Part shown: positions 36,636 to 45,968 of the stretch, one piece after another | Numbering within the stretch: the first letter of the stretch is position 1 | How the letters are laid out: every line of letters begins with the position of its first letter | NCBI RefSeq assembly: GCF_020193655.1 | Contig: NZ_JADYVE010000009.1 | Coordinates: 124,001-188,000, forward strand | Origin: Ensifer sp. IC3342 | Lineage (GTDB): Bacteria > Pseudomonadota > Alphaproteobacteria > Rhizobiales > Rhizobiaceae | Direction of reading: 5' to 3' | DNA length: 64,000 bases | Translations under genes and position numbers: made by a program | The notes under the pieces: generated by a model | Database searches by the model: none | The model's input: the letters and a program-made list of their open reading frames with translations, nothing else | Told to the model about the DNA's origin: nothing

Positions 36636-37673
36636 CTATGTGTCCAGCCAGCCTTTGATCGCGCTGACCACCTTCGTCGTCGAAATCCCGTACATGTCGT
36701 GCAGCGTCGGCAGGGCACCAGCCTCAAGGAACTGGTCCGGCAGACCGATCTGGCGGAACCCGGCCGGACGAATGTCGGACCGCATCAATGTTGCTGCCAC
36801 CGCTTCGCCCAAGCCGCCGATGACGGTGTGATTTTCCGCGACGACCACGAGCCGGTTCTGCTTGCGGCATTCGGCTACGATCGTTGCCTCATCGAGCGGC
36901 TTGATCGTCGGAACGTGCAGAACCGCGGCATCGACGCCGTCCTTCTGAAGGGTTTTCGCTGCCTCCAGCGCGCGCATCGTCATGAGCCCGGACGAAATGA
37001 TCAGCGTGTCCCTGCCGTCGCGGATGAGCTTCGCTCGCCCGAGCTCGAAACCGTAGCCGTACTCATCCAGAACGAGGGGCACGTTTCCGCGCAGGAGCCG
37101 CATGTACACCGGGCCCCTTTCCGCCGCGATCGCGGGCACCGCCTGCTCGATTTCCAGCGCATCGCAGGGATCGATGATCGTGAGGTTCGGCATGCCGCGG
37201 AACATCGCGATATCTTCGGTCGCCTGATGGCTCGGGCCATAGCCGGTGGTCAGGCCCGGCAGGGCGCAGACGATCTTGACGTCGAGCATCTCCTCGGCGA
37301 TCGCCAGGCAGATGAAGTCATAGGCGCGGCGCGATGCGAAAACGGCATAGGTGGTGACCCAGGGCTGCAGCCCCTCGCGCGCCATGCCGGCAGCCGACAT
37401 CATCAATAGCTGCTCCGCCATGCCCATCTGGTAGAATCGCTCGGGATGGGTCGCGCGAAAAACATGAAGGTCGGTGTATTTCGCGAGATCCGCAGAGAGA
37501 CCGACGATCCGCGCATCCTTCTCCGCGAGCCTCGCCAGCGCATGACCAAAGGGCGCGGCCCTGGTCGGCTGGTCCGCTCCGGCGATGGAGGCAATCATTG
37601 CCGACGTGGTCAGGCGAGGCCTGTCGTTGTCACTCAGCAGATGCACGGGCCGTTCATATTTGGAGCGTCTCAT
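36636..37673 (-). CDS. Transketolase, C-terminal subunit
   Basis: 345 aa, equal to the pyrimidine-binding and C-terminal domains of transketolase. The TPP-activating glutamate is in YQMGMAEQLLMM, and TTGYGPSHQATEDIAMFR is typical of the family. Encoded separately from the N-terminal half, with the start overlapping its stop (ATGA), as in split transketolases of catabolic operons (for example the apulose-4-phosphate type). Likely cleaves a phosphorylated ketose made by this pathway, though no sugar kinase gene is seen nearby. Confidence 0.9.
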   Translation of the reverse strand: MRRSKYERPVHLLSDNDRPRLTTSAMIASIAGADQPTRAAPFGHALARLAEKDARIVGLSADLAKYTDLHVFRATHPERFYQMGMAEQLLMMSAAGMAREGLQPWVTTYAVFASRRAYDFICLAIAEEMLDVKIVCALPGLTTGYGPSHQATEDIAMFRGMPNLTIIDPCDALEIEQAVPAIAAERGPVYMRLLRGNVPLVLDEYGYGFELGRAKLIRDGRDTLIISSGLMTMRALEAAKTLQKDGVDAAVLHVPTIKPLDEATIVAECRKQNRLVVVAENHTVIGGLGEAVAATLMRSDIRPAGFRQIGLPDQFLEAGALPTLHDMYGISTTKVVSAIKGWLDT

Positions 37674-38509
37674 GCTTGAACTCCCGCATCGATGATCCGG
37701 ATCGCCTCTGCCCATTCATGGGGTTCGACGCGCAGGAAATGGTTGCGCTCGCGCGCCTCGAGGAACGGAACGCCCTTTGCCATTTTGGTGTCGCAGATGA
37801 TGATGCGCGGCTGCTCGCCCGCGTGGTGACGGGCCGCATCGAAGGCTTTCACCAGCGCATCGATGTCATTGCCGTTCACCCGCTGGACGAACCAGCCGAA
37901 GGCCTCGAACTTCGGACCGAGCGGCTCGAAATTCAGGACCCCGAGCGAAGGGCCGTCCGCCTGCATCTGGTTGACGTCGACGATGCCGATCAGATTGGCA
38001 AGCTTGTAGGAGCCGGCCGACATCGCAGCCTCCCAGGTCGATCCTTCATCCAGCTCGCCATCCGAAAACAGGTTGTAGACGAAGGACTTGGACTTCTTCC
38101 GCTTGAGCGCCAGGCACATGCCGACGGCAATCCCCAGTCCATGGCCGAGCGAGCCGCCGGTGATCTCCATGCCGGGCGTATAGGCCGCCATGCCCGACAT
38201 GGGCAGGCGGCTGTCGTCCGTGCCATAGGTTTCCAGTTCGTCTTCCGGAATGATCTTGGCCTCGATCAGCGCCGCATAGAGCGCGATGGCGTAATGACCG
38301 ATCGAGAGCAGGAAGCGGTCGCGGCCCTCCCATTCGGGGTCGTCCGGCCGGTATGTCGTCGCATGGAAGTAGGATACCGCCAGCACATCCGCAATGCCGA
38401 GGGCCTGGGCGATGTAGCCCTGCCCCTGCACTTCGCCCATACGCAGAGCATGGCGACGAATGCGCCGCGCTCTCTCCGGCAGGCTGACGTTATGACCGAT
38501 CTGGGTCAT
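37670..38509 (-). CDS. Transketolase, N-terminal (TPP-binding) subunit
   Basis: 279 aa. The TPP/Mg motif is NLFSDGELDEGSTWEA...GIVDVNQMQADG (GDG replaced by SDG, ending with the metal Asn). GGSLGHGLGIAVGMCLALK and a histidine-containing LLSIGHYAIALYA segment follow the family. The ATG at 38509 is preferred to the frame opening at 38551. Works as a complex with the C-terminal subunit encoded directly downstream. Second gene of the operon, after the SDR gene. Confidence 0.9.
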   Translation of the reverse strand: MTQIGHNVSLPERARRIRRHALRMGEVQGQGYIAQALGIADVLAVSYFHATTYRPDDPEWEGRDRFLLSIGHYAIALYAALIEAKIIPEDELETYGTDDSRLPMSGMAAYTPGMEITGGSLGHGLGIAVGMCLALKRKKSKSFVYNLFSDGELDEGSTWEAAMSAGSYKLANLIGIVDVNQMQADGPSLGVLNFEPLGPKFEAFGWFVQRVNGNDIDALVKAFDAARHHAGEQPRIIICDTKMAKGVPFLEARERNHFLRVEPHEWAEAIRIIDAGVQA

Positions 38510-38552
38510 TCTCTCGTTCTCCTTGAAGATGGGCGAGGTTCTGCCGCTCACG

Positions 38553-39314
38553 TCAGTGGATCAGCATGCCGCCATTGACGTCGATGACCGCGCCGGTGAC
38601 ATAGGCGGAGAGGTCGGAGGCGAGGAACAGGTAGATGTTCGCCACATCGCGCGCATCGCCGAGACGATTGAGCGGGATGCCCTTCAGGATGTCCGTGCGC
38701 ATCTCCGGGGTCAGCTTGTCGCCGGTGATGTCGGTCTGGATGAGGCCGGGCGTGACGGAATTGACGCGTATCCCCGCGGGACCGAATTCGCGCGCCATGG
38801 CCTTGGCGAGGCCGAGGACTCCGGCCTTGGCGGCGGAATAATGCGGCCCGCCGAAAATGCCACCGCCGCGCTGGGCGGAGACCGACGACATGCATGCGAT
38901 CGAGCCGCCGCCATGGTCGCGCATGTTGGGGATGAACGCCTGGCTGAGGTTCAGAACGCCCGTCATATTGACGGCAACGATGCGCTGCCAGTCCGCGTCG
39001 GAAATCTCCAGCGTCTTGACCGGCTGGGTAATGCCAGCATTGTTGACCAAGACGTTCACGGAATCGAAAGCTTCGATGGCCGCGGCCGCGGCCGCTTGGC
39101 ATGACTGGCGATCGGCGACATCGCAGCGCAAGCCGATATGCGCGCCCTCCGCAACGGGCTTCAAGGTGCCGGCGGCTTCGCTGGCTGCATCCTGATCGAG
39201 ATCAAGAATAGCGACGCGCGCGCCGTGCTCGGCAAAAAGCTCCGCCGTGGCGCGGCCAATGCCGCGCTTGCTCGCCGCGCCCGAAATGACCGCGGTCTTT
39301 CCTCTCAGCAACAT
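38553..39314 (-). CDS. Short-chain dehydrogenase/reductase
   Basis: 253-aa classical SDR. Dinucleotide-binding GAASKRGIGRA near residue 12, the NNAG motif at VLVNNAGITQP, active-site Ser in SSVSAQRGG, YSAAKAG (Tyr/Lys pair), and a C-terminal VTGAVIDVNGGMLIH. The Rossmann strand ILDLD favours NAD(H). First gene of the ten-gene minus-strand operon; the likely step is oxidation of a sugar or polyol before transketolase or lactonase action. Divergent from a LysR gene. Confidence 0.92.
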   Translation of the reverse strand: MLLRGKTAVISGAASKRGIGRATAELFAEHGARVAILDLDQDAASEAAGTLKPVAEGAHIGLRCDVADRQSCQAAAAAAIEAFDSVNVLVNNAGITQPVKTLEISDADWQRIVAVNMTGVLNLSQAFIPNMRDHGGGSIACMSSVSAQRGGGIFGGPHYSAAKAGVLGLAKAMAREFGPAGIRVNSVTPGLIQTDITGDKLTPEMRTDILKGIPLNRLGDARDVANIYLFLASDLSAYVTGAVIDVNGGMLIH

Positions 39315-39463
39315 CTATGGCTCCTCCCGACGCCCTCCCGCGGGCATCTGGTCATGGTCTAAGCAACGGTAATGCCGTGATCGCGTCAGGAGTGTTGTCC
39401 AGGAGGCATGGTTTCGACAAACGCAAAGTTTACATCTGGTGATGACTGTGATTCACTAATCGT

Positions 39464-40333
39464 ATGCTCCACATGTTGCCGCTCTCCGCCATCCGCATCT
39501 TCGAATCAGCCGCGCGCCTGGGCTCCTTCCGTGCGGCGGCGGAAGAGCTCAACCTTTCCCCGAGCGCCATCAGCCATGCGATCGCGCGACTGGAAAGGGA
39601 CTTGGGGGTGTCCCTGTTCGAGCGGACGACGCGCAGCGTGACCTTGACGCTGGCCGGTCAGACCCTGCTCAACCATGCCTCGAATGCCTTCGAGGAACTG
39701 CGGCGGGGTATTGAGCTGGTTTCATCGAAGAGCGCCCAACTGCTGCGCCTGCATTGTGCGCCAAGCTTTGCGGCGCAGGTCCTCTCGCCGCGCCTTCCGA
39801 ACTTCCTGAAAGAAAATCCAGGCGTCGAGGTGAAGGTCGCCGCCAGCACGACCTATGCCCGTTTCGTTGACGGCCTTTACGACGCAGACGTCGTTTATGG
39901 CGAGCCGCTCAATCGAGAGGACCTGATCGTCGTGCCGCTTGGCGAGGAGATCGTTTCGCCAATGTGCTCACCGGAGATGGCTAGCCGGATCCGCTCACCG
40001 CGCGATCTGTTGCGGCTCCCGCTCATTCGAAGCGACCTCAAGCGGATCCAGTGGATCGACTGGTTCGAGGCGAACAGCCTTGGGCCGCCGCCTCCGCCGT
40101 CGATGAGCTTCGATCGGAGCTTTCTCGCCGTAGACGCCGCCGTCAACGGCCTCGGAATCGCACTCGAGTCGGATCTACTGGCGCGCCGGGAGCTGCAGAG
40201 CGGCAAGTTGATCCGCCCGTTCCATGGCGTGTGTCGCGATAACCGGTATATCGGCCACTACGTCGCCTACCCGAAATCCGGCAGCCAAAGGCGTCTCGCT
40301 CGTGTCTTCGCCGACTGGTTGACCAAGCAATAG
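39464..40333 (+). CDS. LysR-family transcriptional regulator (GcvA-like)
   Basis: 289 aa. N-terminal winged HTH (residues 5-64: FESAARLGSFRAAAEELNLS, then PSAISHAIARLERDLG) and a LysR substrate-binding domain of the GcvA/AmpR subgroup, with the NGLGIALESDLLARREL block late. Divergently placed 149 bp from the SDR gene, so it probably controls the catabolic/transport operon with an operon intermediate as inducer. A GTGA-N10-TCAC arrangement sits at 39439-39456, just before its ATG. Confidence 0.9.
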   Translation: MLHMLPLSAIRIFESAARLGSFRAAAEELNLSPSAISHAIARLERDLGVSLFERTTRSVTLTLAGQTLLNHASNAFEELRRGIELVSSKSAQLLRLHCAPSFAAQVLSPRLPNFLKENPGVEVKVAASTTYARFVDGLYDADVVYGEPLNREDLIVVPLGEEIVSPMCSPEMASRIRSPRDLLRLPLIRSDLKRIQWIDWFEANSLGPPPPPSMSFDRSFLAVDAAVNGLGIALESDLLARRELQSGKLIRPFHGVCRDNRYIGHYVAYPKSGSQRRLARVFADWLTKQ

Positions 40334-40465
40334 GACTCCAATCCAAACTCGGCGCCGTTCGCGCGTTCAACGACCTCTCTTCGGTTACGAATCTACAGAG
40401 CGGCAGACTGGAGATTCACACGGCGATGTGCATGACTACACGTTACTTGATTAACTTGAGGCTCT

Positions 40466-40855
40466 TTACAAATCGCCCTCCAGAAACTGCGCTCTACCAA
40501 GGCCGAATGACCAATCTTCATCCGTATTTTCTACAAAGGAAATCATGAGGTCTGACGGTGGAATGGCGCATTCGCTGGCGAGTTCGTGGCAGAGATTCTC
40601 ATAGAATGCGATCTTGTCTGCTTTTGATCGAGGCCGTGACACCACTTCCAGGAGAACAAAATTTTCCGTACGTTCAAAGCCGAGGCCCGTATCAAGCGCC
40701 CGGAACCGAGACGGCTCATATTCCGTGACAATTTGATAACGGTCCTGCTCTGGCACTCGAAATGATCGCAGCATTACGCGGTGAGTGGTCTCTAGCAGAC
40801 GATCGACTTCATCATCAGTGCGGCCCTTCAGCAGATGAAATTTCAAAAGCGGCAA
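40466..40855 (-). CDS. Tautomerase-family protein
   Basis: 129 aa of the tautomerase superfamily. The expected catalytic Pro-1 is present (MPLLKFHLL) after Met removal. Further family-like features: VPEQDRYQIVTEYEP, and a C-terminal LMISFVENTDEDWSFG. Members isomerise keto/enol acids or hydrate haloacrylates. It follows the FadR-type regulator on the same strand, so it probably belongs with the DapA/BMP-transporter unit and may act on a keto-acid intermediate. Confidence 0.82.
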   Translation of the reverse strand: MPLLKFHLLKGRTDDEVDRLLETTHRVMLRSFRVPEQDRYQIVTEYEPSRFRALDTGLGFERTENFVLLEVVSRPRSKADKIAFYENLCHELASECAIPPSDLMISFVENTDEDWSFGLGRAQFLEGDL

Positions 40856-40883
40856 GATCGGCCTCCTTCTCTCATTGGGAAAC

Positions 40884-41699
40884 TCACGAACGTCCGGGCG
40901 GCAACTTGAATGGCGTGGTCATCATTTCAGAGTCGAGGATAAGCCGCCCGTCCAATTGTCCATTCAAGCGCTCGACGAAGCTGGACGCTTCGTCCATGTG
41001 CGCGCGCATGAGGTGACGGACTCTTTCGGCGTCCCTCTTTCGAGCCGCCTCGAGTATGTTCGTGTGGCATCTGGCATTGGCGCATCCGAATTCCGCATGC
41101 TCTTCAGGCGGCGTGTGGGTGCTAAAGACGACCAGGCGTCGGAGCATTTCATTGATTGTCTGACAGAGGAAGCGCAAGAACGGGTCCGGATTGGCGGAAG
41201 CAAGGATGTCGTGGAAGTCGAGGTCCGCCTGTCTTTGATACACGAGCCGCGTTTCGTCACGAGAGGTAGGCTGGCAATTCTCAATGTTCTCTTCCAAAGC
41301 ACGGAAATGCTTTTCGGTAAGATGTGGGACAGCGCCCGCGGCGAGCTCAGGCTCAAGCAAACGTCTGGCGGCGTAAATGTCTTTCATCGTCACGTCTTGG
41401 AAGAACAGGTAGTTCTGCAAGAAAAGCAGAGTCCGCTCCAAGGGAACCTCGACGATGGTTGCTCCGCCGGTCGGACCGGTGCTGATTGTTATCAAACCTT
41501 GCACCTCGAGTGACTTTAGCGCCTCGCGAATGGTGCTCTTGCTCACGCCGAACAGTTTCTGCAGTTCCTTCTCCATCGGAAGCTTGTCGCCTGGCCTCAG
41601 CTCGCGCTGTGTGACAAGCCGCTTGATATCCTCAGCGACTAGGTCTGCCCGTTTTTGCTGCCTCACCCGAGGCGTCTGTGACCTAACGGCATGTTCCAT
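40884..41699 (-). CDS. GntR/FadR-subfamily transcriptional regulator
   Basis: 271 aa. N-terminal winged helix (residues 18-85, with GDKLPMEKELQKLFGVSKST and IREALKSLEVQGLI) and a FadR-type FCD domain with metal-binding candidates (DLDFHDILA ... CHTNILEAA). Divergent from the DapA-family gene. The perfect palindrome TTTATCATGATAAA lies between the two starts and is the likely operator. Expected to repress the dapA-like/BMP operon until its ligand is present. Confidence 0.88.
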   Translation of the reverse strand: MEHAVRSQTPRVRQQKRADLVAEDIKRLVTQRELRPGDKLPMEKELQKLFGVSKSTIREALKSLEVQGLITISTGPTGGATIVEVPLERTLLFLQNYLFFQDVTMKDIYAARRLLEPELAAGAVPHLTEKHFRALEENIENCQPTSRDETRLVYQRQADLDFHDILASANPDPFLRFLCQTINEMLRRLVVFSTHTPPEEHAEFGCANARCHTNILEAARKRDAERVRHLMRAHMDEASSFVERLNGQLDGRLILDSEMMTTPFKLPPGRS

Positions 41700-41783
41700 G
41701 GTGCGTCCTCTCTATGTTCCCCCTCCATATCATCCGTAGCCGCGTCTTGGAATCCGTTTATCGCTATGGATTGCATAATACGG

Positions 41784-41797
41784 TTTATCATGATAAA
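41784..41797. promoter_or_regulatory. Perfect 14-bp palindrome, probable GntR operator
   Basis: TTTATCATGATAAA, dyad centre between 41790 and 41791, 30 bp before the dapA-like ATG and 85 bp before the divergent gntR ATG. Confidence 0.65.
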
Positions 41798-41826
41798 TAC
41801 GATAAAAAGTATGCAGGGGAACGAAT

Positions 41827-42783
41827 ATGATTGCAGTACCCACCGGCATATGGGCAGCCATACCGACGCCGTTTTCACCGTCTCTCGAGTTGGACGAGCC
41901 TGGCCTGCGTCACAACGCCCGGCACTACATTGGCCTTGGCTTGCGTGGCGTCTTTTGCAACGGGCTGATCGGTGAGGTCTGGGCCATGACGCCCGCCGAA
42001 CGAAAAAGAGTAGTAGAAGTCCTCGTCGAGGAAGGCCGAGGAAAGCTCGGCGTATCGACAGTTATCTCGGCCAGTTCGATCCATGAAACGCTTGAGCTCG
42101 GGGCTCACGCAAGAGAAGCAGGCGTGGACCACGCCGTGATCATGGTTCCGACGTCCGGCCCCAGGTCCCGCGAGCAGCAATTCGAATATGTGAAATTGAT
42201 CTGCGATAGGCTTGATATGCCGATCGTGATCTTCAATGCAGCAGGGGCGACAGGAAGCCCGTTATCGCCGGAGCTCTTCTCTGACATCTGCACTTTGCCT
42301 CAGATCGTCATGCTCAAGACGACCGCATATGATTACAATACCGCCCTTCGAAAGGCCGCCCACGGCAAGGTGGTCGTTTCCGACCCGCTGGAAGAGCACT
42401 TTCTCGAAAACCGGCTGCAGAGCCAGCAGCCTATTCTTTATGCCGATCCCGAGCCGTACCTCTACCAGTTTCCGGGAATTTGCCCAGTAGCAGACTATGT
42501 CGCACAACTCGACCGCGGAGAGAACGATGCCGCCCGCGCAGCCCGCGAAAGACTCGAACCGCTGCGGCGTGCCTTCAACAAATGGGTGATGAAACCATTG
42601 ATCGAAGGCCACATGCCGAATGCCGCCGTCAAGCGCTGGTCTGAGATGATGGGAATGGCGGGCGGAGCCGTGAGAGCGCCGATACGGCCGCTCGGCTCAA
42701 TCGAAAAGCAGGCGCTTGAACATGACGTGCGGATCGCCTTCGAACAATCCGGCCTCCCAAATCCGGAGGTCGTCAACGCGTAA
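41827..42783 (+). CDS. DapA-family (dihydrodipicolinate synthase/NAL-like) lyase
   Basis: 318-aa TIM-barrel class I aldolase/lyase. The Schiff-base lysine is K164 in IVMLKTTAYDY, and the keto-acid-binding GLIGE replaces GTTGE at 46-50. The catalytic tyrosine usually found in YN-x-P is missing: the strand reads IVIFNAAGATG. This argues against true dihydrodipicolinate synthase and suggests a dehydratase or other specialised lyase. First gene of an operon with a BMP-type ABC transporter, so its substrate is probably imported by it. Confidence 0.85.
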   Translation: MIAVPTGIWAAIPTPFSPSLELDEPGLRHNARHYIGLGLRGVFCNGLIGEVWAMTPAERKRVVEVLVEEGRGKLGVSTVISASSIHETLELGAHAREAGVDHAVIMVPTSGPRSREQQFEYVKLICDRLDMPIVIFNAAGATGSPLSPELFSDICTLPQIVMLKTTAYDYNTALRKAAHGKVVVSDPLEEHFLENRLQSQQPILYADPEPYLYQFPGICPVADYVAQLDRGENDAARAARERLEPLRRAFNKWVMKPLIEGHMPNAAVKRWSEMMGMAGGAVRAPIRPLGSIEKQALEHDVRIAFEQSGLPNPEVVNA

Positions 42784-42816
42784 GTCAGTGTAAACCAAGC
42801 AACAAGGGGAACTAGA

Positions 42817-43932
42817 ATGAATAAGACCTTTGCAATAAACCGCCGCTCAGTCTTGAAGCTAATGGGAGCTGCGTGTGCGGTGCCCTATGGCATGGGCAGA
42901 GCATTCGCACAGGAAGCGAAGCCTCTCACCGTCGGCGTAGTCTACCCCGGTTCGAAAGAAGACTACGGCTATAACAAGTCGCATGCCTCAGCCGCAGCCC
43001 AATTGAAGGCTCTGCCGGGGGTCACTGTCATCGAGGAGGAGCGTGTTCCTGAGACGGTCGCGGTGCAACGAACCATGGAGGGTATGATCCAGCAGGACGG
43101 CGCCAACCTGATCATCGCGACGTCATTTGGCTATTTCAAACCTCACGTGCAGCAGATCGCTGCGAAATATCCCAACGTCATGTTTGCGCATTGCGGCGGT
43201 GTGTGGGACGAAACGATGCCAACAAACATCGGCACCTTCTATGCCTACATTTATAGTGCGCAGTATGTTTCAGGCATCGTTGCGGCTCATATGACCAAGA
43301 CGAAGAAGCTGGGAGTCGTTGCGGCCAAGCCTACGCCGAACCTTATCCGCAGCATCAACGCTTTCGCGATTGCGGCGCGCTCCGTCGATCCGAGCATCAC
43401 AGTCCAGGTCATCTTCACCGGTGATTGGGTTCTACCCGTGCGCGAGGCCGAGTCGACCAATTCCTTGGTTGACCAGGGCGCCGACGTCATTGCCTGCCAG
43501 GTCGACAGCCCCAAAGTGGTTGTGGAGACGGCTGAGAAGCGTGGCGTATACTCCTGCGGGTATCATTCCAGCCAGGCCGACATCGCGCCGAAGGGTTTCC
43601 TGACGGGCGCAGAGTGGAACTGGTTTACGCCCTACAGCAATTTCGTCGATGCTGCCCGGAACGGCAAGCCTCCCGTTCACTATCTTCGCGGCGGTTTCGC
43701 CGAGAATTTCATCAAGAACACGCCGTTCGGCTCGGCAGTAACCGCTGATGCTCGCGCGGCGGCCGAAAAGGCCCAAGCCGCTCTCGTATCCCGAAATCTA
43801 TCGATTTATGCTGGTCCGTTGAAAGACAACAACGGCAACGTGGTGATTCCGCAAGGAACGAGCCTTGCCGAGAACGATCATCGACTGGACAAGATTGACT
43901 ATCTGGTCGACGGCGTGATCGGTCAGAAGTGA
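42817..43932 (+). CDS. BMP-family ABC transporter substrate-binding protein
   Basis: 371 aa, PnrA/Med-like basic-membrane-protein family. A Tat-like signal INRRSVLKLMGAACAVPYGM precedes cleavage near AFA-Q. The mature protein starts VGVVYPGSKEDYGYNKSHA (family GP-x-D-x-GYN). Further features: MIQQDGANLIIATSFGYF, the ALMLRIRFG-complement region LGVVAAKPTPNLIRS, and a C-terminal YLVDGVIGQ. BMP proteins of alphaproteobacteria bind nucleosides, purines or related ring compounds. Followed by two permeases and an ATPase. Confidence 0.9.
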   Translation: MNKTFAINRRSVLKLMGAACAVPYGMGRAFAQEAKPLTVGVVYPGSKEDYGYNKSHASAAAQLKALPGVTVIEEERVPETVAVQRTMEGMIQQDGANLIIATSFGYFKPHVQQIAAKYPNVMFAHCGGVWDETMPTNIGTFYAYIYSAQYVSGIVAAHMTKTKKLGVVAAKPTPNLIRSINAFAIAARSVDPSITVQVIFTGDWVLPVREAESTNSLVDQGADVIACQVDSPKVVVETAEKRGVYSCGYHSSQADIAPKGFLTGAEWNWFTPYSNFVDAARNGKPPVHYLRGGFAENFIKNTPFGSAVTADARAAAEKAQAALVSRNLSIYAGPLKDNNGNVVIPQGTSLAENDHRLDKIDYLVDGVIGQK

Positions 43933-43943
43933 GGTCGGTCCCC

Positions 43944-45020
43944 ATGGTCGACTTAACTCGAGCGCTGACGGCAGTGCCAGCACGAAAATGGCATCCAAAC
44001 TACGTAGCAGTGACGGCCCCCCTCGGGGCTGTCATCGTTGCCTCGATCGTCTTTGCGATGTTTGTCGGACTCTACGGTTTTGACCCCTTGAAGGTCTTTA
44101 CCTTCATCCTCGAAGGAGGGTTCGGCAGCGGTTTCGCCTGGCAGGACACCCTTTCCCGTGCAGCTCCGCTCATTCTCGTGGGGCTTGCGGTGGTGATACC
44201 GGCACAAGCCGGTATGGTCATCATCGGTGGGGAGGGAGCCCTGGTTCTCGGAGGGCTTGCGGCCGCCGTCATCACCCTGCCGTTCATAGGTGCTCCACCA
44301 CTTCCAATGCAGCTCATGATGATCTCAGCAGGATGCATTGTCGGAGCCATCTGGTTTGGACTTGTGGGTCTTCTGCGGCAATGGCGCGGCCTCAACGAAA
44401 CCATAACGAGCCTCCTCCTTGTTTACATTGGTCTTGCAATCTTCAATCAACTCGTTGAGGGCGTGCTTCGCGATCCGGCCAGTCTCGACAAGCCGTCAAC
44501 GCATCCGATCGACGCAAGCTATATGTTGCCGACTATACCCGGTACCTACATTCACATCGGACTGCTGATTGCCACGTTCATGGCCGTTATCGCCTTCGTT
44601 GTCATTCGCTTTACGAAATGGGGCTTCGCTCTTCGTGTGGTTGGCGGCAGCGAGCGGGTTGCCCGGATGATCGGTCTGCGGGTCAACCGTTGGGTCATCG
44701 GGGCGGCCGCAGCAGGTGGCGCAATGGCGGGCTTGGCTGGCGCGATCGAGGTGGCAGCCGTGCAAGGCACAGCCAATTCCTCGCTACACGTGGGCTATGG
44801 CTTCAGTGGCATTCTGGTGGCCTTTCTCTCACGCCATTACCCCCTGGCTGTCATTCCAGTGTCGATATTGATCGGCGGCATTCAGGCCAGCGGCAGTCTC
44901 CTTCAGCGCCGCCTTGGCTTGCCCGACGCCACAGTGCTGGTCTTCCAAGGCATTATCTTCGTTTGCGTTCTGCTGGGCGACGCCATGACCCGTAAACTCA
45001 GCGATAGCGGAAGGAGCTGA
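43944..45020 (+). CDS. ABC transporter permease (YufP/BPD_transp_2 type)
   Basis: 358 aa from the ATG at 43944. A GTG at 43929 would overlap the upstream stop and is an alternative. Multi-spanning; family blocks are VIPAQAGMVIIGGEGALVLG, GLRVNRWVIGAAAAGGAMAG and GFSGILVAFLSRHYP. First of two permeases that pair in nucleoside-type BMP transporters. Confidence 0.9.
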   Translation: MVDLTRALTAVPARKWHPNYVAVTAPLGAVIVASIVFAMFVGLYGFDPLKVFTFILEGGFGSGFAWQDTLSRAAPLILVGLAVVIPAQAGMVIIGGEGALVLGGLAAAVITLPFIGAPPLPMQLMMISAGCIVGAIWFGLVGLLRQWRGLNETITSLLLVYIGLAIFNQLVEGVLRDPASLDKPSTHPIDASYMLPTIPGTYIHIGLLIATFMAVIAFVVIRFTKWGFALRVVGGSERVARMIGLRVNRWVIGAAAAGGAMAGLAGAIEVAAVQGTANSSLHVGYGFSGILVAFLSRHYPLAVIPVSILIGGIQASGSLLQRRLGLPDATVLVFQGIIFVCVLLGDAMTRKLSDSGRS

Positions 45021-45023
45021 CCC

Positions 45024-45950
45024 ATGGACACGACCTCACTCGGCTGGACCGTTTTGCCGCTCGCTATCCTTGCAGGTGCGATCCGCGTCTCGACTCCGTT
45101 TATTTTCGTCAGTCTCGGCGAGAGCATCACCGAGAAGTCCGGCCGCATCAATCTCGGTCTTGAAGGTAACCTCGTTCTCGGAGCGATGTCGGCCTACGCT
45201 GTCTCGTTCCTTACCGGTTCGCCGTGGGCTGGTGTTCTCGCCGCAGGCGCGGTGGGCATGCTCTTTGGCACACTTCATGGTCTCCTTTGTAGCGTACGGC
45301 GGGTGAACGACACGGCGATCGGTATCAGTCTCATGGTCCTTGGAACCGGATTGGCGTTTTTTTGGGGAAAGCCGTTCATCGAACCGAAGGCTCCGTCACT
45401 GCCGACAATTCCCCTGGGATTTTGGAGCGATGTGCCTCAGATTCAGTCGGCTCTCGACGTAAACGTGCTCTTTTTTGTTGGAGTGGTGCTGGCGTTCGTG
45501 CTGCGCCTCTTTTTCAACCGAACCGGTTGGGGCCTCATGCTGCGGACTGTCGGAGACAGCGAAGACGCCGGGCGAGCCTTGGGTTTTCCGGTTCTGAAAG
45601 TACGGATCCTTGCCACGAGCGTCGGCGGATTTCTCGCGGGCGTGGGCGGCAGCTTCCTGTCCCTCTCTTATCCCGGCAGTTGGAGCGAAGGCCTGTCCAG
45701 TGGGCAGGGCATCATGGCGGTGGCGTTGGTGATTTTTGCCAGATGGGATCCGGTCAGGGCGCTCTGGGCGTCGCTCCTTTTTGGAGGCGCCGGCGCAATC
45801 GGCCCTGCTTTGCAGGGAATGGGCATTACCGGTTTCTACTACCTTTTCAACGCGGCCCCATACGTCCTGACGTTGGCGATTATGATGGTGTCAACCTCAC
45901 GGGCTCAAACGTTCAGTGACGCACCCGGTGAACTCAGCCTGCACCGATAA
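45024..45950 (+). CDS. ABC transporter permease (YufQ type)
   Basis: 308-aa second permease, multi-spanning, starting 3 bp after the first. ESITEKSGRINLGLEGNLVL is the family N-terminal signature and SEGLSSGQGIMAVALVIFAR the late coupling motif. Confidence 0.9.
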   Translation: MDTTSLGWTVLPLAILAGAIRVSTPFIFVSLGESITEKSGRINLGLEGNLVLGAMSAYAVSFLTGSPWAGVLAAGAVGMLFGTLHGLLCSVRRVNDTAIGISLMVLGTGLAFFWGKPFIEPKAPSLPTIPLGFWSDVPQIQSALDVNVLFFVGVVLAFVLRLFFNRTGWGLMLRTVGDSEDAGRALGFPVLKVRILATSVGGFLAGVGGSFLSLSYPGSWSEGLSSGQGIMAVALVIFARWDPVRALWASLLFGGAGAIGPALQGMGITGFYYLFNAAPYVLTLAIMMVSTSRAQTFSDAPGELSLHR

Positions 45951-45968
45951 GAGCGAAGGAAAACCAAC

